64,000 nucleotides of DNA from Rhabdophis nuchalis (GCA_039707465.1 CM077643.1:45450605-45514604), one strand, 5' to 3'; counted from the first letter of the stretch, positions 1 to 12,112 are shown. A program made the numbers and translations. The notes: a model not told the origin generated them from the letters alone.

Positions 1-499
1 AACTGTTCTTTGAGGTTTAAAATGGTTAGTTTTGACCATTCTGAAAGCAACTTTAGCTCAAAACACCTGTCCATAAGCAGTTTTGAATCTAAAACAACGT
101 CTCCGGTGTCAGAGTCAGACACTTCAAATTTCAGGTATTTCTCTTTCAAAATACAAACCCTCAATAACAAAAAAGTAGATTCCAATTTAGGTGATCTCAA
201 ACTGACATAGGAACTCCTGCACTGAATTTAGAGTTAGCGGTAACATATGTTAAAATGGCATTCGTTTCTATGATTTACACATCATGAAACAGGAAAACCA
301 ATCACAGTTTCATCAAACGCCCCCCCCCCAACCCCCTCTCCCCATGTACAGGTCTATAGACATCTGGCCAAAATAAGACAATGGTAATGTTGTTTTACAA
401 AACACACTGCAGAATCTCACTTACATGAAGATGATTCACATGTGCACTTACCACAATATTCTGTTGTGCAACCAGCAAGTTAGCAATAAAACACTAGAG
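1..499. other. Unique non-coding DNA
   Basis: No recognisable gene or repeat. It holds a run of ten C at about 321-330. The small ORF at 10-210 has no recognisable domain and is treated as chance. Confidence 0.5.
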
Positions 500-626
500 C
501 AGTGTTTCTCTCCATTGGCAACTTTAAGATATCTAGGCTTCAACTCCCAGAATTCCCCAGTCAGCTCAGGGAATTCTGGGAATTGAAGTCCAGACATCTT
601 AAATTTCCCAGGGCTGAGAACCATTA
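500..626. mobile_element. Palindromic MITE, CAGTGTTTCTCAACC-end type
   Basis: The left end CAGTGTTTCTC and right end GAGAACCATTA are inverted, and the arms meet at the AATTC core found in all MITEs of this group in the window (TTCAACTCCCAGAATTCC and its complement). The flanks CACTAGAG (492-499) and TATTAGAG (627-634) look like an 8-bp TSD with two mismatches, as expected of a non-autonomous hAT element. It has no coding capacity. Confidence 0.8.
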
Positions 627-735
627 TATTAGAGGTATATTTTACAACATTACAGTTTTAAGTTGCTTTCTTCCAATGTCATATTCCTCCTCCTAAGATT
701 TATGAACACAGGAACACATGGAGTAACCTTCACTA

Positions 736-969
736 CAGAGGTGGTATTCAGCAGGTTCTGAGCAGTTCTGGAGAACCAGTAGTGGAAATTTGAGTAGTTT
801 GGAGAACTGGTAAATACCAACTCTGACTGGACCCGCCCCCATCTATTCTCTGCCTCCCAAGACCCAGCTGATCTGGAGCAAATGGGGATTTTGCAGTAAC
901 CTTCCCCTGGCACTCCCACCAAGCCATGTCCACATAACCAGAAGTAAAAAAAACTGAATCCCACCACTT
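736..969 (+). mobile_element. Non-autonomous hAT-D element
   Basis: A 234-bp element with ends CAGAGGTGGTATTCAGC and CCCACCACTT and a perfect 8-bp TSD, CTTCACTA (728-735 and 970-977). A second copy lies at 57498-57732 with its own perfect TSD, so this is a real repeat family and the ORFs across it (650-997) are by-products. hAT assignment rests on the 8-bp TSD and CA…TG-like ends. Confidence 0.85.
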
Positions 970-977
970 CTTCACTA

Positions 978-2837
978 GTCAATCTGAATGGAAACATTTC
1001 TTCCAGAGAGAATGTTAATTGTTATCTGAACATTTTCTTTTACTTATCACCTTCTCCAAATCTCAGAATGAAATCTGGCCACCGTATTGTTTGGAAAATA
1101 TAACAATAATCTCTCTGAAGAATAATATTAACCTCATAAATTTATAGATTTTATAAATTTAGTGGGAGGGTGGGTGGCTTAATTTTTCACTCATTCCATT
1201 TGCACACTGCCTGATGCCTTCAGACATTACTAATGAGTAGCCATGACTGCCCTTGCAGAACTCAAAACTACTATAATCCTTCCCACACATTTTTTTTGTG
1301 TAACAACCCTGACAGAAAATGATTCCTGCAATACCATATTTTCTGGCATAACAAAGAGTTCTCTATAATTCTGTTTGTTCTTTTCAGTGTACAAGTAGCA
1401 GAGCACCCTTGAATTCACAGTCAATCCATCTTAAATGTCCATCCTAAACAGAATAGACAACCTTGCAAAATAATGAATTTCTTAGGAAAGCTAGACTGCA
1501 AAAAAAAAAAAAAGGAAAGAACAATGGAGAATGGGAACTGGGAAAATGGAGCCAGGAAGCCAAAGGGATGACAGATTGGTCAGTTATATCATGTCATCAG
1601 TCCTCTTTGACCTGTTATCTAAAACAGAGAAGCCGACACAGAAAGATGAGGGCAAAATCTCATCCAAGGCAGGAAGGAGATAAGAAAAAGATAAGAGAAG
1701 GTCAATGATTTCAAAGGTGCGGGGACTTTGATGAGCCTTACTTGATTACATTTGGACTGCATTATACTTGGACTGCATTAGTTAGGGAAAAACATGTTTG
1801 AAGGGAGGCAAGTAGCTTGTTAATAAAAAGAAAATAAGAAAGGTTAATGAGCAGCAAAGAGTAACTCTAAAATGACCAACAGGGGGATTTTAGAAATGGC
1901 CCCTTTGAAAATTCATATTTCTGGCCTCCTTGTTGAAATATGCGGACATTTGGTGCAGCTGTAATATATCAACCCATTCCACCCTGGTTCCCGGCGGCTT
2001 GCCAATGCTCACCAAAACGCCTGGGGACTGTTACCATCTGCACTGTAAACAGGATGCCTCACGCAAAGCTCTCAAAGCAAATTGAGTAGGATCTATCAAA
2101 CGCTGCAGATTGAGAAGGAGGACGCAGAGAACACGCGAAAGGAGATCATGTGTGGAAAGAGGCTCCCCTCCTTTCCCCTCCAAGCCTCTGGCGCAGGGAG
2201 ATCTTGCTGGAGCACTTTGGTTAAAAAGAAAAGAGAGAGAAAGAGATGCTTTGAACTTAAACTTCTCAGATAACTTTAGCAACTTAGCACTTCACAGAAG
2301 CAAAAAAAAAAAAAAAGACTATTTGTAAATAGGCTAAGCAAACACTGCAAGTGGAATTGCATTTCTATTTTAAACAGAGAGTGTAGCCACTTTGGATGGA
2401 AATACGAGACGTCCTGTCTACAAGGCTATTTAGCCAATGGGTTTGATGCATGTGGTTTCCGAAGATGGTTGACTTTCATCCAAGGGACACAGCTGGGATA
2501 ATTTAGTCCCAAATAGCTTTTCCTTGGCTCCTTCTGGCATGGTCTTTAATATACCTGCTGTTGTCAAAGCCGTTAAGTGAATACCTCGGAAATGCTTTTC
2601 TATCAAAAGTTAATTTGTGAGTGTCCGTGTGAATAAGGATTACAATGTGGGGTTTTTTTGGGGGGGGGGACATTTGTTGCCTTCTTTCTATGACCAGCTG
2701 GTTGTAGGGAATATTTAGAGAGCAGAATAATGGATCAGCAATACAAAGGCTCCACACAGGAGATGTACAGTAATAAATATCAGGAAGCTGTTGGGGGAGA
2801 AAACTTGATATTATAGGGAGTTTCTATGCATAGGTGA
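978..2837. other. Unique non-coding DNA
   Basis: No recognisable gene. It contains short A runs (about 1499-1513 and 2300-2315) and a G run near 2660 outside this interval. The small ORFs (for example 1463-1708, 2031-2282) show no domain or compositional support. Confidence 0.45.
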
Positions 2838-2839
2838 AC

Positions 2840-3066
2840 CATGATGGCGCAGTGGTTAGAGTATAGTACTGCAGGCTACTTCTGCTGATTGCTGGCTGCC
2901 CGCAATTTGGCAGTTCAAATCTCACCAGGCGTAAGGTTGACTCAGCCTTCCATACTTCTAAGGTGGATAAAATGAGGACCCAGATTGTTGGGGGCAATAG
3001 GCTGACTCTGTAAACGGCTTAGAGAGGGCTGTAAAGCACTATAAAGCGGCATATAAGTGCTGTTGT
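2840..3066 (+). mobile_element. tRNA-derived SINE
   Basis: The sequence begins with a polymerase III A-box-like stretch (TGGCGCAGTGGTTAGAGT) followed by a B-box-like GGCAGTTCAAATCTC, then a body with GAGGACCCAGATTGTTGGGG and an end GGCATATAAGTGCTGTTGTTAT. This is a common squamate tRNA-type SINE layout, from a different family than the AAGGTAAAGG SINEs elsewhere here. No clean TSD was found, so the edges are approximate. Confidence 0.75.
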
Positions 3067-4580
3067 TATAGGCTTAGAATTTATGGAAGTGAGGAAGTTC
3101 TGTTCATAGCTTTTGAATAGGAGACTAGATCAAGGTGAGGAAGCTCCATCCAGAAGATCTGCAGACGGTGAAGTATCTATCTGGAGAACGCCTCAAGAAA
3201 GGAGCCTTTATGTAAAAGATCTGAGGCACCTCTGTACCTCTGTGGAGATACCTACTGCACATGAGGAACTTCTGTTCAAATAACTGCTAAAATAATCAGT
3301 GGAAAAAACCAGACAAACAAGAGTGGGCTCTGTGCAAAGAAAGATACCATACTGAGAAAGTTTCATGAAAAATCAACATGGCCTTTATGTTTGATAGAGT
3401 GACCAGTAGGCATTGTGTAGCTTCAGTCCAGAAAAACCTTTGACAAACTCTCTCAAAGGATCCTAATAAAGGTGACAGAATATCAGCTGATCTATGCTAC
3501 TATTAAATGGATCTTACCAGGTAAGGTAAGGTAAGGTAGTAATTAGATTCAGGAAATTTTGATAAGCTGGAACTTATCCAGCTGATTTTGATAAGCTGGA
3601 AAAATATTCAGATGAGTTCCAATGGAGGCAAATTCAAAAACCACAAAAGACCCATGTGCAGGAAACTACTCTTCAATTTAAAGCAGAAACATATATCAAC
3701 TGCTTAACACTCTTAATTTCTTTTTTTAGTTAAAAAAAAGCTCACTCTCTTGCTAACTCCTGCTCTTGTTCATTCTGCATTCTTCCTTTCCAGTTGAAAT
3801 ATTGACTTCTTTTTCTTCTGCTATTCACTCATTTAGAATCACATTTCACTGGTGGTATGGAAAGCAACTCATAGTAAGATGCTATCCCTAATTAATGGTT
3901 TTAGTTCAGCTGAGAGCATTGCTGTAATTTCATGCATAATATTCAGAGCAGGATCACTTGGCACAAGATCAAGTATTATTGGCTGGCATCTGCTATACTC
4001 ATATCTTGGAGTGGGGTGAAGAACTTTGAATCAATGTTTGAAAGGTTAGCTCATAGCAATTTAGGAAAATTATCCAATTTTTGAAAATAAATATTTGAAG
4101 AGAAAAATGCATCAAAATGCTTAACTTACATTTCACTAGGAAAGAGTGAGACTTCTGGAGCAAGTTAAGTCCAAAAATGCTAGAGAATTCCTGGAGTCTG
4201 GCACTCAGACAAATCAACCATCAACAGACACACAGAGATAAACAACTATTATTTCAAATAAAGAATAAAAAAAGCTAAATAGGAAACAAAAGACCAAAAC
4301 ACCTTCTTGCCAACAATCAACAGTAAACAGTTAAACATCAAGATTAACACCAACCCAACAATCCATTAAAAAACAGCACCCTAATGAAGGAACTATCAAA
4401 TCAGACAAACAATCAAACAAATAACAGTTTATTTAACCAAGACCACAGAACACCAAGGACCCCAAACTACAAATATTCCTTTCAATTGGTATTACATGTC
4501 AAAATCAAAACAAATCTATGGCTCTTCCAATCCATCCAAAGGAAAAGTATGATAATTCCTTTGCTCCCAAGAAGGTTGAT
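3067..4580. other. Unique non-coding DNA
   Basis: Nothing recognised apart from a short GGTAA tandem stretch at about 3521-3537. ORFs at 3999-4217 and 4384-4584 lack any recognisable family signature. Confidence 0.45.
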
Positions 4581-4590
4581 CTGATACTTA

Positions 4591-4931
4591 AAGGTAAGGG
4601 TAAAGGTTCCCCTTGCACATATGTGCTAGTCTTTCCCGACTCTAGGGGGCGGTGTTCATCTCCATTTCAAAGCCAAAGAGCCAGCGCTATCTGAAGACAT
4701 CTCCATGGTCATGTGGCCAGCATGACTAAACATCAAAGGTGCACAGAGCACTGTTACTTTCCCACCAAAGATGATTCCTATTTTTCTACTTGCATTTTTA
4801 CATGCTAGGTTGGCAGGTGCTGGGACAAGTAACAGGAGCTCACTCCATTATGTGGCACTAGGAATTCAAACATCCAACCTTTCTGATTGACAAGCTCAGC
4901 GTCTTAGCCACCGAGCCACCGCATCCCTTTA
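4591..4931 (-). mobile_element. Sauria-type tRNA-derived SINE
   Basis: Read on the minus strand it starts at the tRNA-like head (GGTGGCTCGGTGGCTAAGAC) and ends in the diagnostic tail whose complement is AAGGTAAGGGTAAAGGTTCC. It is flanked by a 10-bp TSD, CTGATACTTA (4581-4590) and CTGACACTTA (4932-4941), one mismatch. Sauria SINEs are thought to be mobilised by Bov-B-type LINEs; a Bov-B 3' end is present at 56372. Confidence 0.9.
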
Positions 4932-5331
4932 CTGACACTTACATTTGTCCTAGTGACATAACTGGCATTTCAGTCAACAATGAAAAGTATGCAGTATTAA
5001 ATTCCCAGCTGTATTCCTAGTTTTAATCTGAATTCTTACATTTATATAAAATTCCACTAGATTACAAATACCCTCTTTTCTAAGGAATTTAGCTGTGTTC
5101 ATTAGGTTAATATGTGGAGAGCTTCTTTTATGTGGGTGCTTGGAAGACTGTTGCATCCAAGAATGTGTGAGATCTTTCCTCCCCATTTGGCAGAGGAAGT
5201 TTCCAAGTGCTTAGAGCCACTCTTGGCTGATAGCTGAAAACTCCCTTGCAGACATCCTGACACTAGAATATTCCCTGCCTGGCAACATTAAGTGGTAGAA
5301 GCTAGAAGGAAAAGTTAAAATGGGTCCTAAC

Positions 5332-5488
5332 CAGTGGTGGGTTTCCATTTTTTTACTACTGGTTCACTCATGCATGCACGCGACGGTTCTGCACATGCAC
5401 AGAAGCGTCCAGGCGGGTGGGCGGAGCCTCCCCCACCGCTACTACCAGTTCGCTTGATCTGGCCTGAACGGGGAGCAACCCACCTCTG
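5332..5488 (+). mobile_element. Non-autonomous hAT-B element, short form
   Basis: Ends CAGTGGTGGGTTTCC and AACCCACCTCTG are inverted repeats of each other. The flanks GTCCTAAC (5324-5331) and GTGCAAAC (5489-5496) match at six of eight positions, consistent with an aged hAT TSD. The interior is GC-rich with CATGCATGCACGCG-type sequence, as in other short hAT-B copies. Confidence 0.75.
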
Positions 5489-5496
5489 GTGCAAAC

Positions 5497-5853
5497 ATTT
5501 GAAACTCCTTTGAGACAACCAGGTGACCACAAAGCTTCCAGGCAAATGCAGAACCTCCTTTTTTTGGTCTGTTACTTCACCTCCTGCGCTCAGACTGGAT
5601 AAGTCAATATCTCACTCTTCAATAGTCATGTTATTAAATAGGGCATTATTAAAATAGACTGTGGCAAACATCCTTTTCTTTTCAAATTTTGCTAGCCAGT
5701 TTGTAATACAGGCTGTGTTTATTGCATGCATTGAGAACCTAAAATTGGAGGCCCATCATTCTCAAAAAAATTCCTGCCCACCATTACATCCCTAATGGAG
5801 CTGATTATATCGCATGTTTTCTTGCAGATGTAGGAAGTTAGCACCCACCCATC
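5497..5853. other. Unique non-coding DNA
   Basis: Nothing recognised. Confidence 0.4.
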
Positions 5854-5861
5854 TCCTAGAA

Positions 5862-5955
5862 CAGGGGTCTGCAAAGTCGGCTCTTTTAAGACTGGTGGAC
5901 TTCAACTCCCAGAATTCCCCACCAGTCTTTAAAGAGCCAACTTTGCAGACCCCTG
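5862..5955. mobile_element. Palindromic MITE, CAGGGGTCTGC-end type
   Basis: A 94-bp element whose two halves are nearly perfect reverse complements: CAGGGGTCTGCAAAG at the left, CTTTGCAGACCCCTG at the right. It has a perfect 8-bp TSD, TCCTAGAA (5854-5861 and 5956-5963), typical of hAT insertion. Confidence 0.93.
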
Positions 5956-6042
5956 TCCTAGAAGAATGAAATATTCTAGGAAATATTACAAGGGCAGAAT
6001 ATTTTCCCTAAAAGGGAGGCAAAAACTCACCCACCCCCCACC

Positions 6043-6434
6043 TTTGTCAATGGGCCATTAAGGCCTGGGCCAGTTTATTCTACATAACAAAGATCTACCT
6101 CCTTCAGGCAGAGCCAAGGTAGGAATTGCCCAAAGCCCTTTCATTACATCAAGACCCAGCAAGATTCAACCAGGATTGGGACTCAGGGACTACAGAGTTG
6201 CCCCTGCATGACCCCATGGGAGTCTGACAACCAATCAGAATACAAGCTCAAATTCAAAGCCCAACGGAGGGTATAAACATCTCTCTCTTTCACCCATGCG
6301 CTTTTTGTCCAGGACCTCAAACCATGTGGTCCTGTCCACCATTAAACCATCTTTCCAAACAGCCACCACGGTTCCAGTGTCTTGCTCCCCACTTGAAACT
6401 GAACCCAGCTGGACATTTCTTCCAACACAGATAC
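6043..6434 (+). repeat. Possible old solo LTR or LTR fragment
   Basis: This stretch has promoter-like order: an inverted-CCAAT-type AACCAATCAGAA, then GGTATAAACATC (TATA-like, about 6269), then CCATTAAACCATC and a TTCCAACACA end. That order resembles a gammaretrovirus- or Gypsy-like LTR. I could not find matching 5-bp flanks, so boundaries and identity are tentative. The ORF at 6296-6655 crosses it and is probably chance. Confidence 0.35.
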
Positions 6435-7471
6435 GACGCCACCTTGTAGCTAGTTGCAGTACAGATTGGTTTTCTGTGCTAGGTAAACTTCCTTTTGCTC
6501 CTCATCTTGGTTCCTGGGAAATCAACTCTCAACCAGTGATTAACCATCTCAGCTTCTCTTGCCATTCCATTGCTGAACATTTCATTTGGATCAACTGCTT
6601 CCTCAGTCATGGAGATATAATCACAGCAATCAATTACTCTTTGGTAAGATGTTAAAGGCTATTGGTTCAAGGAGCCATTACTCAGGCAGCTTACTGGCGA
6701 GTACTCCGAGGCTCAAAATTTAGAGTGCTGTAGATTTTCCAAAAGTGTAACCTTGGTGCCTGCACGTTTCTGTAGACCTTTTTTCCTTTAAAAAAATACT
6801 GTATATATATTTGCAATATAGGGGTGTCTGAGCATGTGTACCCACCGTCACATACATGTATTATAAAGAAGACTAATAGGTAAATTTTAAGAAAATTAAT
6901 ATCTGCATAATGAGTTTCTGTATATGTACTGTCTATGTATATTAAAGGCTGCCTGAATATACTATTAAATCATTATTGAAATTGCTTTCAGCTCAACAGG
7001 GAGTGGTTGGCTTCCTTTAAGTGATTCTCCTGGTTTACTGTAACTTGTTCCAAACTTTGGATGGTTGTTTTGCTTTATTTTTTAAATGGGGGAAAAAAGG
7101 AGATGAGCAGCAAACATCATACTTCATTTTATTATCTACTGTTGGCTTCCCTGGAATGCATTTACAACAAAACAGGATGAACCTTTTTTTTCCCCTCAGA
7201 GATCAGGCAAAGTTTATAAACTGCACTTTGGATGAAAGAAAACCATCACTGATGTGTTTTTATAAATAGTTCTAATGATGTTTTAATACCCATGGCCTGT
7301 GTCCTGGAATCTTGCAGACATCTGAACTTTAATACTGAGCCTGGAATATATTTACATTCTTCTGTTGCCTAGTCTATTTATTGCTGTGCTGGTCAGCAAT
7401 TTTCAGGAGGTGATTCACTTTTGTGCCTCATTGTGAACATTTCTGAAACCGCCTGAAAATTTTTGAGGACT
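6435..7471. other. Unique non-coding DNA
   Basis: Nothing recognised; AT-rich. Confidence 0.4.
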
Positions 7472-7483
7472 ACTTTATAGTCA

Positions 7484-7837
7484 CGAGGGTCGCGGTGGCT
7501 CAGTGGCTAAGATGCTGAGCTTGTCAATCAGAAAGGTCAGCTGTTCGGCAGGTCTAATCCATAACACCGTGTAACGGAGTGAGCTCCCGTTACTTGTTCC
7601 AGCTTCTGCCAACCTAGTGGTTCAAAAGCACGTAAAAATGCAAGTAGAAAAATAGGAACCACCTTTGGTGGAAAGGTAACAGCATTCCATGTGCCTTTGG
7701 CATTTAGTCATACTGGCGACATGACCACAGAGACATTTTCAGACAGCGCTGGCTCTTCAGCTTTGAAACGGAGATGAGCACTGCCCCCTAGAGTCGAGAA
7801 TGACTAGCACATATGTGCGAGGGGAACCTTTACCTTT
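7484..7837 (+). mobile_element. Sauria-type tRNA-derived SINE
   Basis: tRNA-like head GCGGTGGCTCAGTGGCTAAG, body with AAAAATGCAAGTAGAAAAAT, and 3' end GGGGAACCTTTACCTTT. A perfect 12-bp TSD, ACTTTATAGTCA (7472-7483 and 7838-7849), brackets it and defines plus orientation. Confidence 0.93.
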
Positions 7838-7849
7838 ACTTTATAGTCA

Positions 7850-8247
7850 ACATATTGCCCAGGGCACTGAAGCATCCTTGCCTCTTTCAGATAGCCTCTG
7901 TTGGAGCTCAAATTATTATTAAATTTATTTCCTGGTTCAAAGCGACACTGAGTGGTTTACAAATGCTTATAAAAATGTTAAAGTACATATGCCTAAAGAC
8001 TTACGAAATAGCAATCCTTCACATTAAGTTTTGGCAGTTGTCTAAAATTGTGGCCATTTAAAAAAATATTTGTTTCTATTTTCATATCTACATCAAAGGC
8101 CTCTTGCAGAAGCTTCACAAAGCACAACAGGTCGACAGCCCTTCAGCTGTTTAAGATACATGTACCCAGTTTCCTCAATCCTTCCTCATAAAATAGGATT
8201 ATAAAATCATTTGATTGGGCAAGATTGCATTTGCATTTTTTTTTACA
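7850..8247. other. Unique non-coding DNA
   Basis: Nothing recognised. Confidence 0.4.
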
Positions 8248-8263
8248 GCCACAATGCATTTCT

Positions 8264-8970
8264 TCTTCTTTTTTTTAAGAATTTTTTTTTATTGGTTTTC
8301 AAAATATACATAGGAAAAAGGTATGAGGTGAATGTAACATTTTGGTAGCTCCCATGTCGGTGGTGGTGGCCCTCCCAAAAACCTCATAAATTTACAATTT
8401 TAAAAATAAAGGATAGGCATATATGAAGATTACATTGTACATTCAATCATCTTTTTCTTTGCCATTTTATCTTGTATCGACAATTACAATAAGATTTCCA
8501 ATAAAATCATTTTTGAGATCTAAGTCTTTTCACTATTGACTCTTCTTCCCCGTCACTGGGCGGGGCCGTCGCTCCCTTTGTTCCCCCATCTTCGTCCTCT
8601 AGAAGGGAAGAATGTTTTTGAATAAAGGCCTCCGCCTCGCTTAATGTTTTAACTCTTACTCTGCCCCCCTCCCAGAAGATCAGCATTCCCTCTGGCAATA
8701 ACCACTTGAACCAAATTCCTTTTTTGTATAATTTCTTAGACAAGAAGGAATACTTCCTTCTTATTTCTCTAATTTTTTTTGGAATTTGTTTCAAGATGAT
8801 TATTTCTTTATCCTGGTACTTTAAGATTCCATCCCGTTGAGCCCTCAATATCTCATCCCTTGTGGATCCCCTAAGAAATTTAACATGAACTTCTCTTGGT
8901 ACATTATGCAATCCAGCATATGCTGAGTTAATTCTATAAACCAGGTCCATATCCCACCATAGTTGTTCTG
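8264..8970 (-). mobile_element. ORF1-only L1 derivative, 5'-truncated
   Basis: A minus-strand insertion with a perfect 16-bp TSD, GCCACAATGCATTTCT (8248-8263 and 8971-8986), and an A-rich tail (T-rich at 8264-8292 on plus). Reading minus, it enters inside L1 ORF1 and, after the ORF1 stop at 8507, passes directly into about 240 bp of 3' UTR and the tail, without any ORF2. The 3' UTR aligns along its length with that of the copy at 13886-15943, which has a different TSD. Two independent copies with the same ORF1/3'-UTR junction indicate a family that lacks ORF2. Confidence 0.88.
8507..8970 (-). pseudogene. L1 ORF1p C-terminal fragment
   Basis: The frame encodes the C-terminal half of an L1 ORF1 protein (RNA-binding chaperone of the L1 particle): LVYRINSAYAGL, PREVHVKFLRGSTRDEIL, ILKQIPKKIREIRRKYSFL and LPEGMLIFWEGG are the recognisable RRM-to-CTD blocks. 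The frame is open to its natural stop, with no frameshift. The open frame continues upstream to 8995 into flanking host DNA, so its first few residues are not L1. It lacks the start and coiled coil because of 5' truncation and is therefore non-functional. Confidence 0.88.
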
Positions 8971-9168
8971 GCCACAATGCATTTCTGGCCCACATTCAGT
9001 TTATGACCAACTAAAGGTGCTTTTCATAATTAGCGTGAGGAAGCTAGATATCTCCCATCCTGTATCTGTGTACCTGATTTCCGTTTGCTAAATTAAGAAT
9101 TTTTCATTTAGCCCTTTTAAATGATAAATCTCTAATATATCAAGATTATTTTAAATTTTATTTACATT

Positions 9169-9563
9169 CAGGTAGTCCTCAACTTGTGACCACAACTGAG
9201 CCCAAATTTTTCTATTGCTAAGTGAGACATTTGTTAAGTGAGCTCTGCCCCATTTTATGACCTTTCTTGCCACAGTTGTTAAGTGAATAACTGCAGTCGT
9301 TAATTTAGTAACATGGCTGTTAAGTGAATCTGGCTTTCCCATTGACGTTGCTTGTCAGAAGGTCGCATAAGGGGATCACAGGACCTGGGGATGCTGCAAC
9401 TGTCATAAATATGAGTCAGTTGCCAAGCATTTGAATTTTGATCACATGATCATGGGGATGCTGCAATGGTCATAAGTGTGAAAACTAGTCATAAGTCACT
9501 TTTTTCAGTGCTGTGAACTTTGAACAGTCAATAAATGAAAAGTTGTAAGTTGAGAACTACCTG
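9169..9563 (+). mobile_element. Tigger/pogo-like non-autonomous element
   Basis: Inverted ends CAGGTAGTCCTCAACTT and GAGAACTACCTG enclose about 395 bp rich in CTTACGACC/TTAAGTGA-type motifs (GTTAAGTGAATCTGG). Two other copies are at 12493 and 26347; the latter is flanked by TA on both sides, the expected mariner/pogo target duplication. The flanks here are TT and TA. No transposase frame remains. Confidence 0.75.
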
Positions 9564-9779
9564 TATTTAGCTCAATGTTATGTGACTGATATATAAGATT
9601 AGAGTAGATTTCCCCCCTCCTATTTATTCACAAAAATATTGAAGATTATGAAGCCCAGTACCTAATTGTCTCTCTCTGCATACTTTTTTTTCATTTGATG
9701 GATCACTACTGATTTATCTATGACTTTTTGATCCATTCTGATCCACTGATTGGTTGATTATGTTTCTTGAGCACTAGGA

Positions 9780-10176
9780 CCGTGATGGCAAACCTATGGG
9801 CATGCATACCACAGGTGGCATGTGGAGCCATATTTGCCGGGACAACAGCCCTCAGCTCCGGCGCACATGAGCACACAGGCCAGCTGAATTTCAGTCTTTT
9901 GGAGGGCCAGGCTTCAGAAAAGCCTCCAGAGCCTGGGGAGGGTGAAAAACAGGCCCAACAGGACAACTGGAAGTTCGTTCCCAAACTTCCAGAACTTCAA
10001 ATTTGGCTGTTGGGCCATTTTCACCCTACCAGGCTTCAGGAAAGCTTCGGGAGCCTAGGGAGGGTGAAAACTCCCCCTCCCAAGCGTGCATGTGCAGGTG
10101 GGGGAATGCATGCGTGCGCCGGTGGGTAGGCACACACAATTTTGGCACACCTTTAGAAAAAGGTTAGCAATCACTG
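9780..10176 (+). mobile_element. Non-autonomous hAT-A element
   Basis: Ends CCGTGATGGCAAACC and TTAGCAATCACTG are degenerate copies of the CAGTGATGGCGAACC terminus. The TSD CACTAGGA / CACTAGGC (9772-9779, 10177-10184) matches at seven of eight positions. The interior includes GAGCCTGGGGAGGGTGAAAA, shared with the copies at 19297 and 42360. The 120-residue ORF across it is not a gene. Confidence 0.87.
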
Positions 10177-10834
10177 CACTAGGCTATCTGGTGCTATACC
10201 AGGGGGTGAAATATAGTAGGATAAAACTAATAAAAAAATAACTCAAAAGGTGTGGATAATCACCTGCCTTTCAAGTCTTGAAATTTTACTCCCTGCTTTA
10301 TAAACTCTTGAGAAGATAGTCCCAATGGTGCTTCTTCAAAAGGCAACAGGAACTTGGCTTTTCCTTAAAGACATTTCACTTCTCATCTAAGAAACTCCCT
10401 CCGACTGACTTCATAGCCAGAAAATTTGCAGGAGATCTGCAAGAAATATCACTTGCTTGCAAGCAAGAACTGTGGGACCACAACATAGAAAAAGAACTAG
10501 AAAATGAAGAAGTTAAAATGCTCTGGGACTTTAGAATTTAAATAGACAAGCATCTGTCACACTGCACCTCAGATTTAAGAACTGTTGATTAGAAAGACAA
10601 AAAAAAAAGTCTGGATAGTAGACATTGCAATATCTGCAGATAGCAAAAAGAAAAGAAAGAACCGGAGAAAATCACAAAATATAAAGACCTGCAAATAGAA
10701 GTAGAATGACTGTAGCAAACAAAAGCAAAGATAAAAATAATACCAATAGGTATCTTGGGAGCAATCCGAAAACTTCAACACCATTTGAACACCATGGGCA
10801 TCAACAAAATTACCATCAGTCAATTACAAAAGAC

Positions 10835-12112
10835 ATGAACTGGAACTCTATCTCAGACTTCAAAATATGGAAGAAGAAAAGGGAGAAAATCTGGCAGAAA
10901 CAATGAGAGTAATTTAGGCAGGAACACCAGTGATAACTAAAGGCAAGCTGTGGAAGGAACAAATGGAGGGTTTTGAGTCCTTACAAGATATGCAATGAAC
11001 AACAAGTTGCCAAGAGAAGTCCACATAAGATTTATCAAGAAAACAATTAAAATATAGATTCTACAAATGGCTAGAGATATTGGACTGCACTACTACTGGA
11101 AGGATACAGGATGATGAAATGAAATGTTACAATAAAATTATGTTAAATTTTTGAGTATTATATATAAGACAAAGTAATAATAGTTATAGTCAAATAAATG
11201 ATTAACAATAATAATAATGCATTTATATACACTAGATCGATAATATGAAATTTTATATAAACTGTAAGTGGGAATATAAAGATGTAATAGCACTGGATGA
11301 TTCCAGCATGATGTAATGAAATGCCATAATATAAATTTACTTTTAATTTAGTATGCTTCACATAAAAAGGATGTAATAATAGCTATACAATGAATGTTTA
11401 ATAATCATAATAATTGTATACATATATATTAGATTGATGATGTGAACAATGGAATGTGCTGAAATGAGTAAGTTGACATTTATTTATTTATTTTTATTTA
11501 TTTTAATCATATTTATATCCCGCCCTTCTCCACAGAGGACCCAGGGCGGCGCACAGGAATTTAAAAGCATACAAAAAATAAATACATAATTTAAAAACAT
11601 ATTAAATTATTCTAGTCCTATGCTAAAACCAATTTTAAAATTCCCAATTTAAAACTCTCTAAAATAGTCCCGACGGGAGGTTAGGCTAGGCCGGCTTGTT
11701 GGAAAAGATGTGTCTTTAGACACTGGCGGAAGAGGCAGAGGTCGGTGATGGTGCGTAATTCAGGGGGTAGGTCGTTCCAAAGGACATATGAAATTAGAGG
11801 ACAAGAAGATAAACAATTTTATAGGATATGGGATTTATTTTACCAGTGGTTAGATAAAAAAACATGGAATTGAAAATTATTAGAGAATGTTGCCAATACC
11901 AAAATTATAGAATGAATAGAATAGTACTATAGTAACAATGTATATAAATATACTTGATTGACAATATGTGACTTTATATAAAGTTTAAGTGATGAGTATG
12001 GAAAGGATGCACAAAAACCTTGTAACCAATGGACACTGTACGTAATGGAAGATGTTTTTATGTCACTTGCCTTGTTTGTCTATGTTTGTTTAAAAATAAA
12101 AACTTTAAACAA
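10835..12112 (+). mobile_element. L1 insertion with ORF1 and ORF2 remnants
   Basis: A perfect 13-bp TSD, AATTACAAAAGAC (10822-10834 and 12113-12125), and an A-rich right end (AAAATAAAAACTTTAAACAA) define an L1-type insertion inside the R2/R4 remnant. Its left part resembles L1 ORF1 across frames (LRLQNMEEEKGENLAETM, then NNKLPREVHIRFIKK). Its right part resembles the ORF2 C-terminus (AEMSKLT … GQEDKQFYRIWDLFYQWLDK). Between them lie AT-rich units around 11100-11460 that look like diverged duplicates. Most of ORF2 is missing, so the copy is internally deleted. Confidence 0.65.
11478..11782 (-). mobile_element. L2-like LINE 3' end nested in the L1
   Basis: Read on the minus strand, this encodes the end of a LINE reverse transcriptase protein (LWNDLPPELRTITDLCLF then RQCLKTHLFQQAGLA and a stop). 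A 3' UTR follows with GAGAAGGGCGGGATATAAAT and an AAATA-type tail. It interrupts the L1 ORF2 remnant between AEMSKLT and GQEDKQ, so it is younger than that L1. The same type of 3' end occurs at 25230 and 50284. Confidence 0.75.

Noticed and set aside
6296..6655. 119-codon plus-strand ORF
   Set aside because: It starts inside a probable LTR and runs into unique sequence, and no protein family is recognised.
7488..7560. tRNA gene-like A and B boxes
   Set aside because: They belong to tRNA-derived SINEs (here and at 2840, 4591, 22440, 44884, 60543); flanking TSDs and SINE bodies exclude functional tRNA genes.
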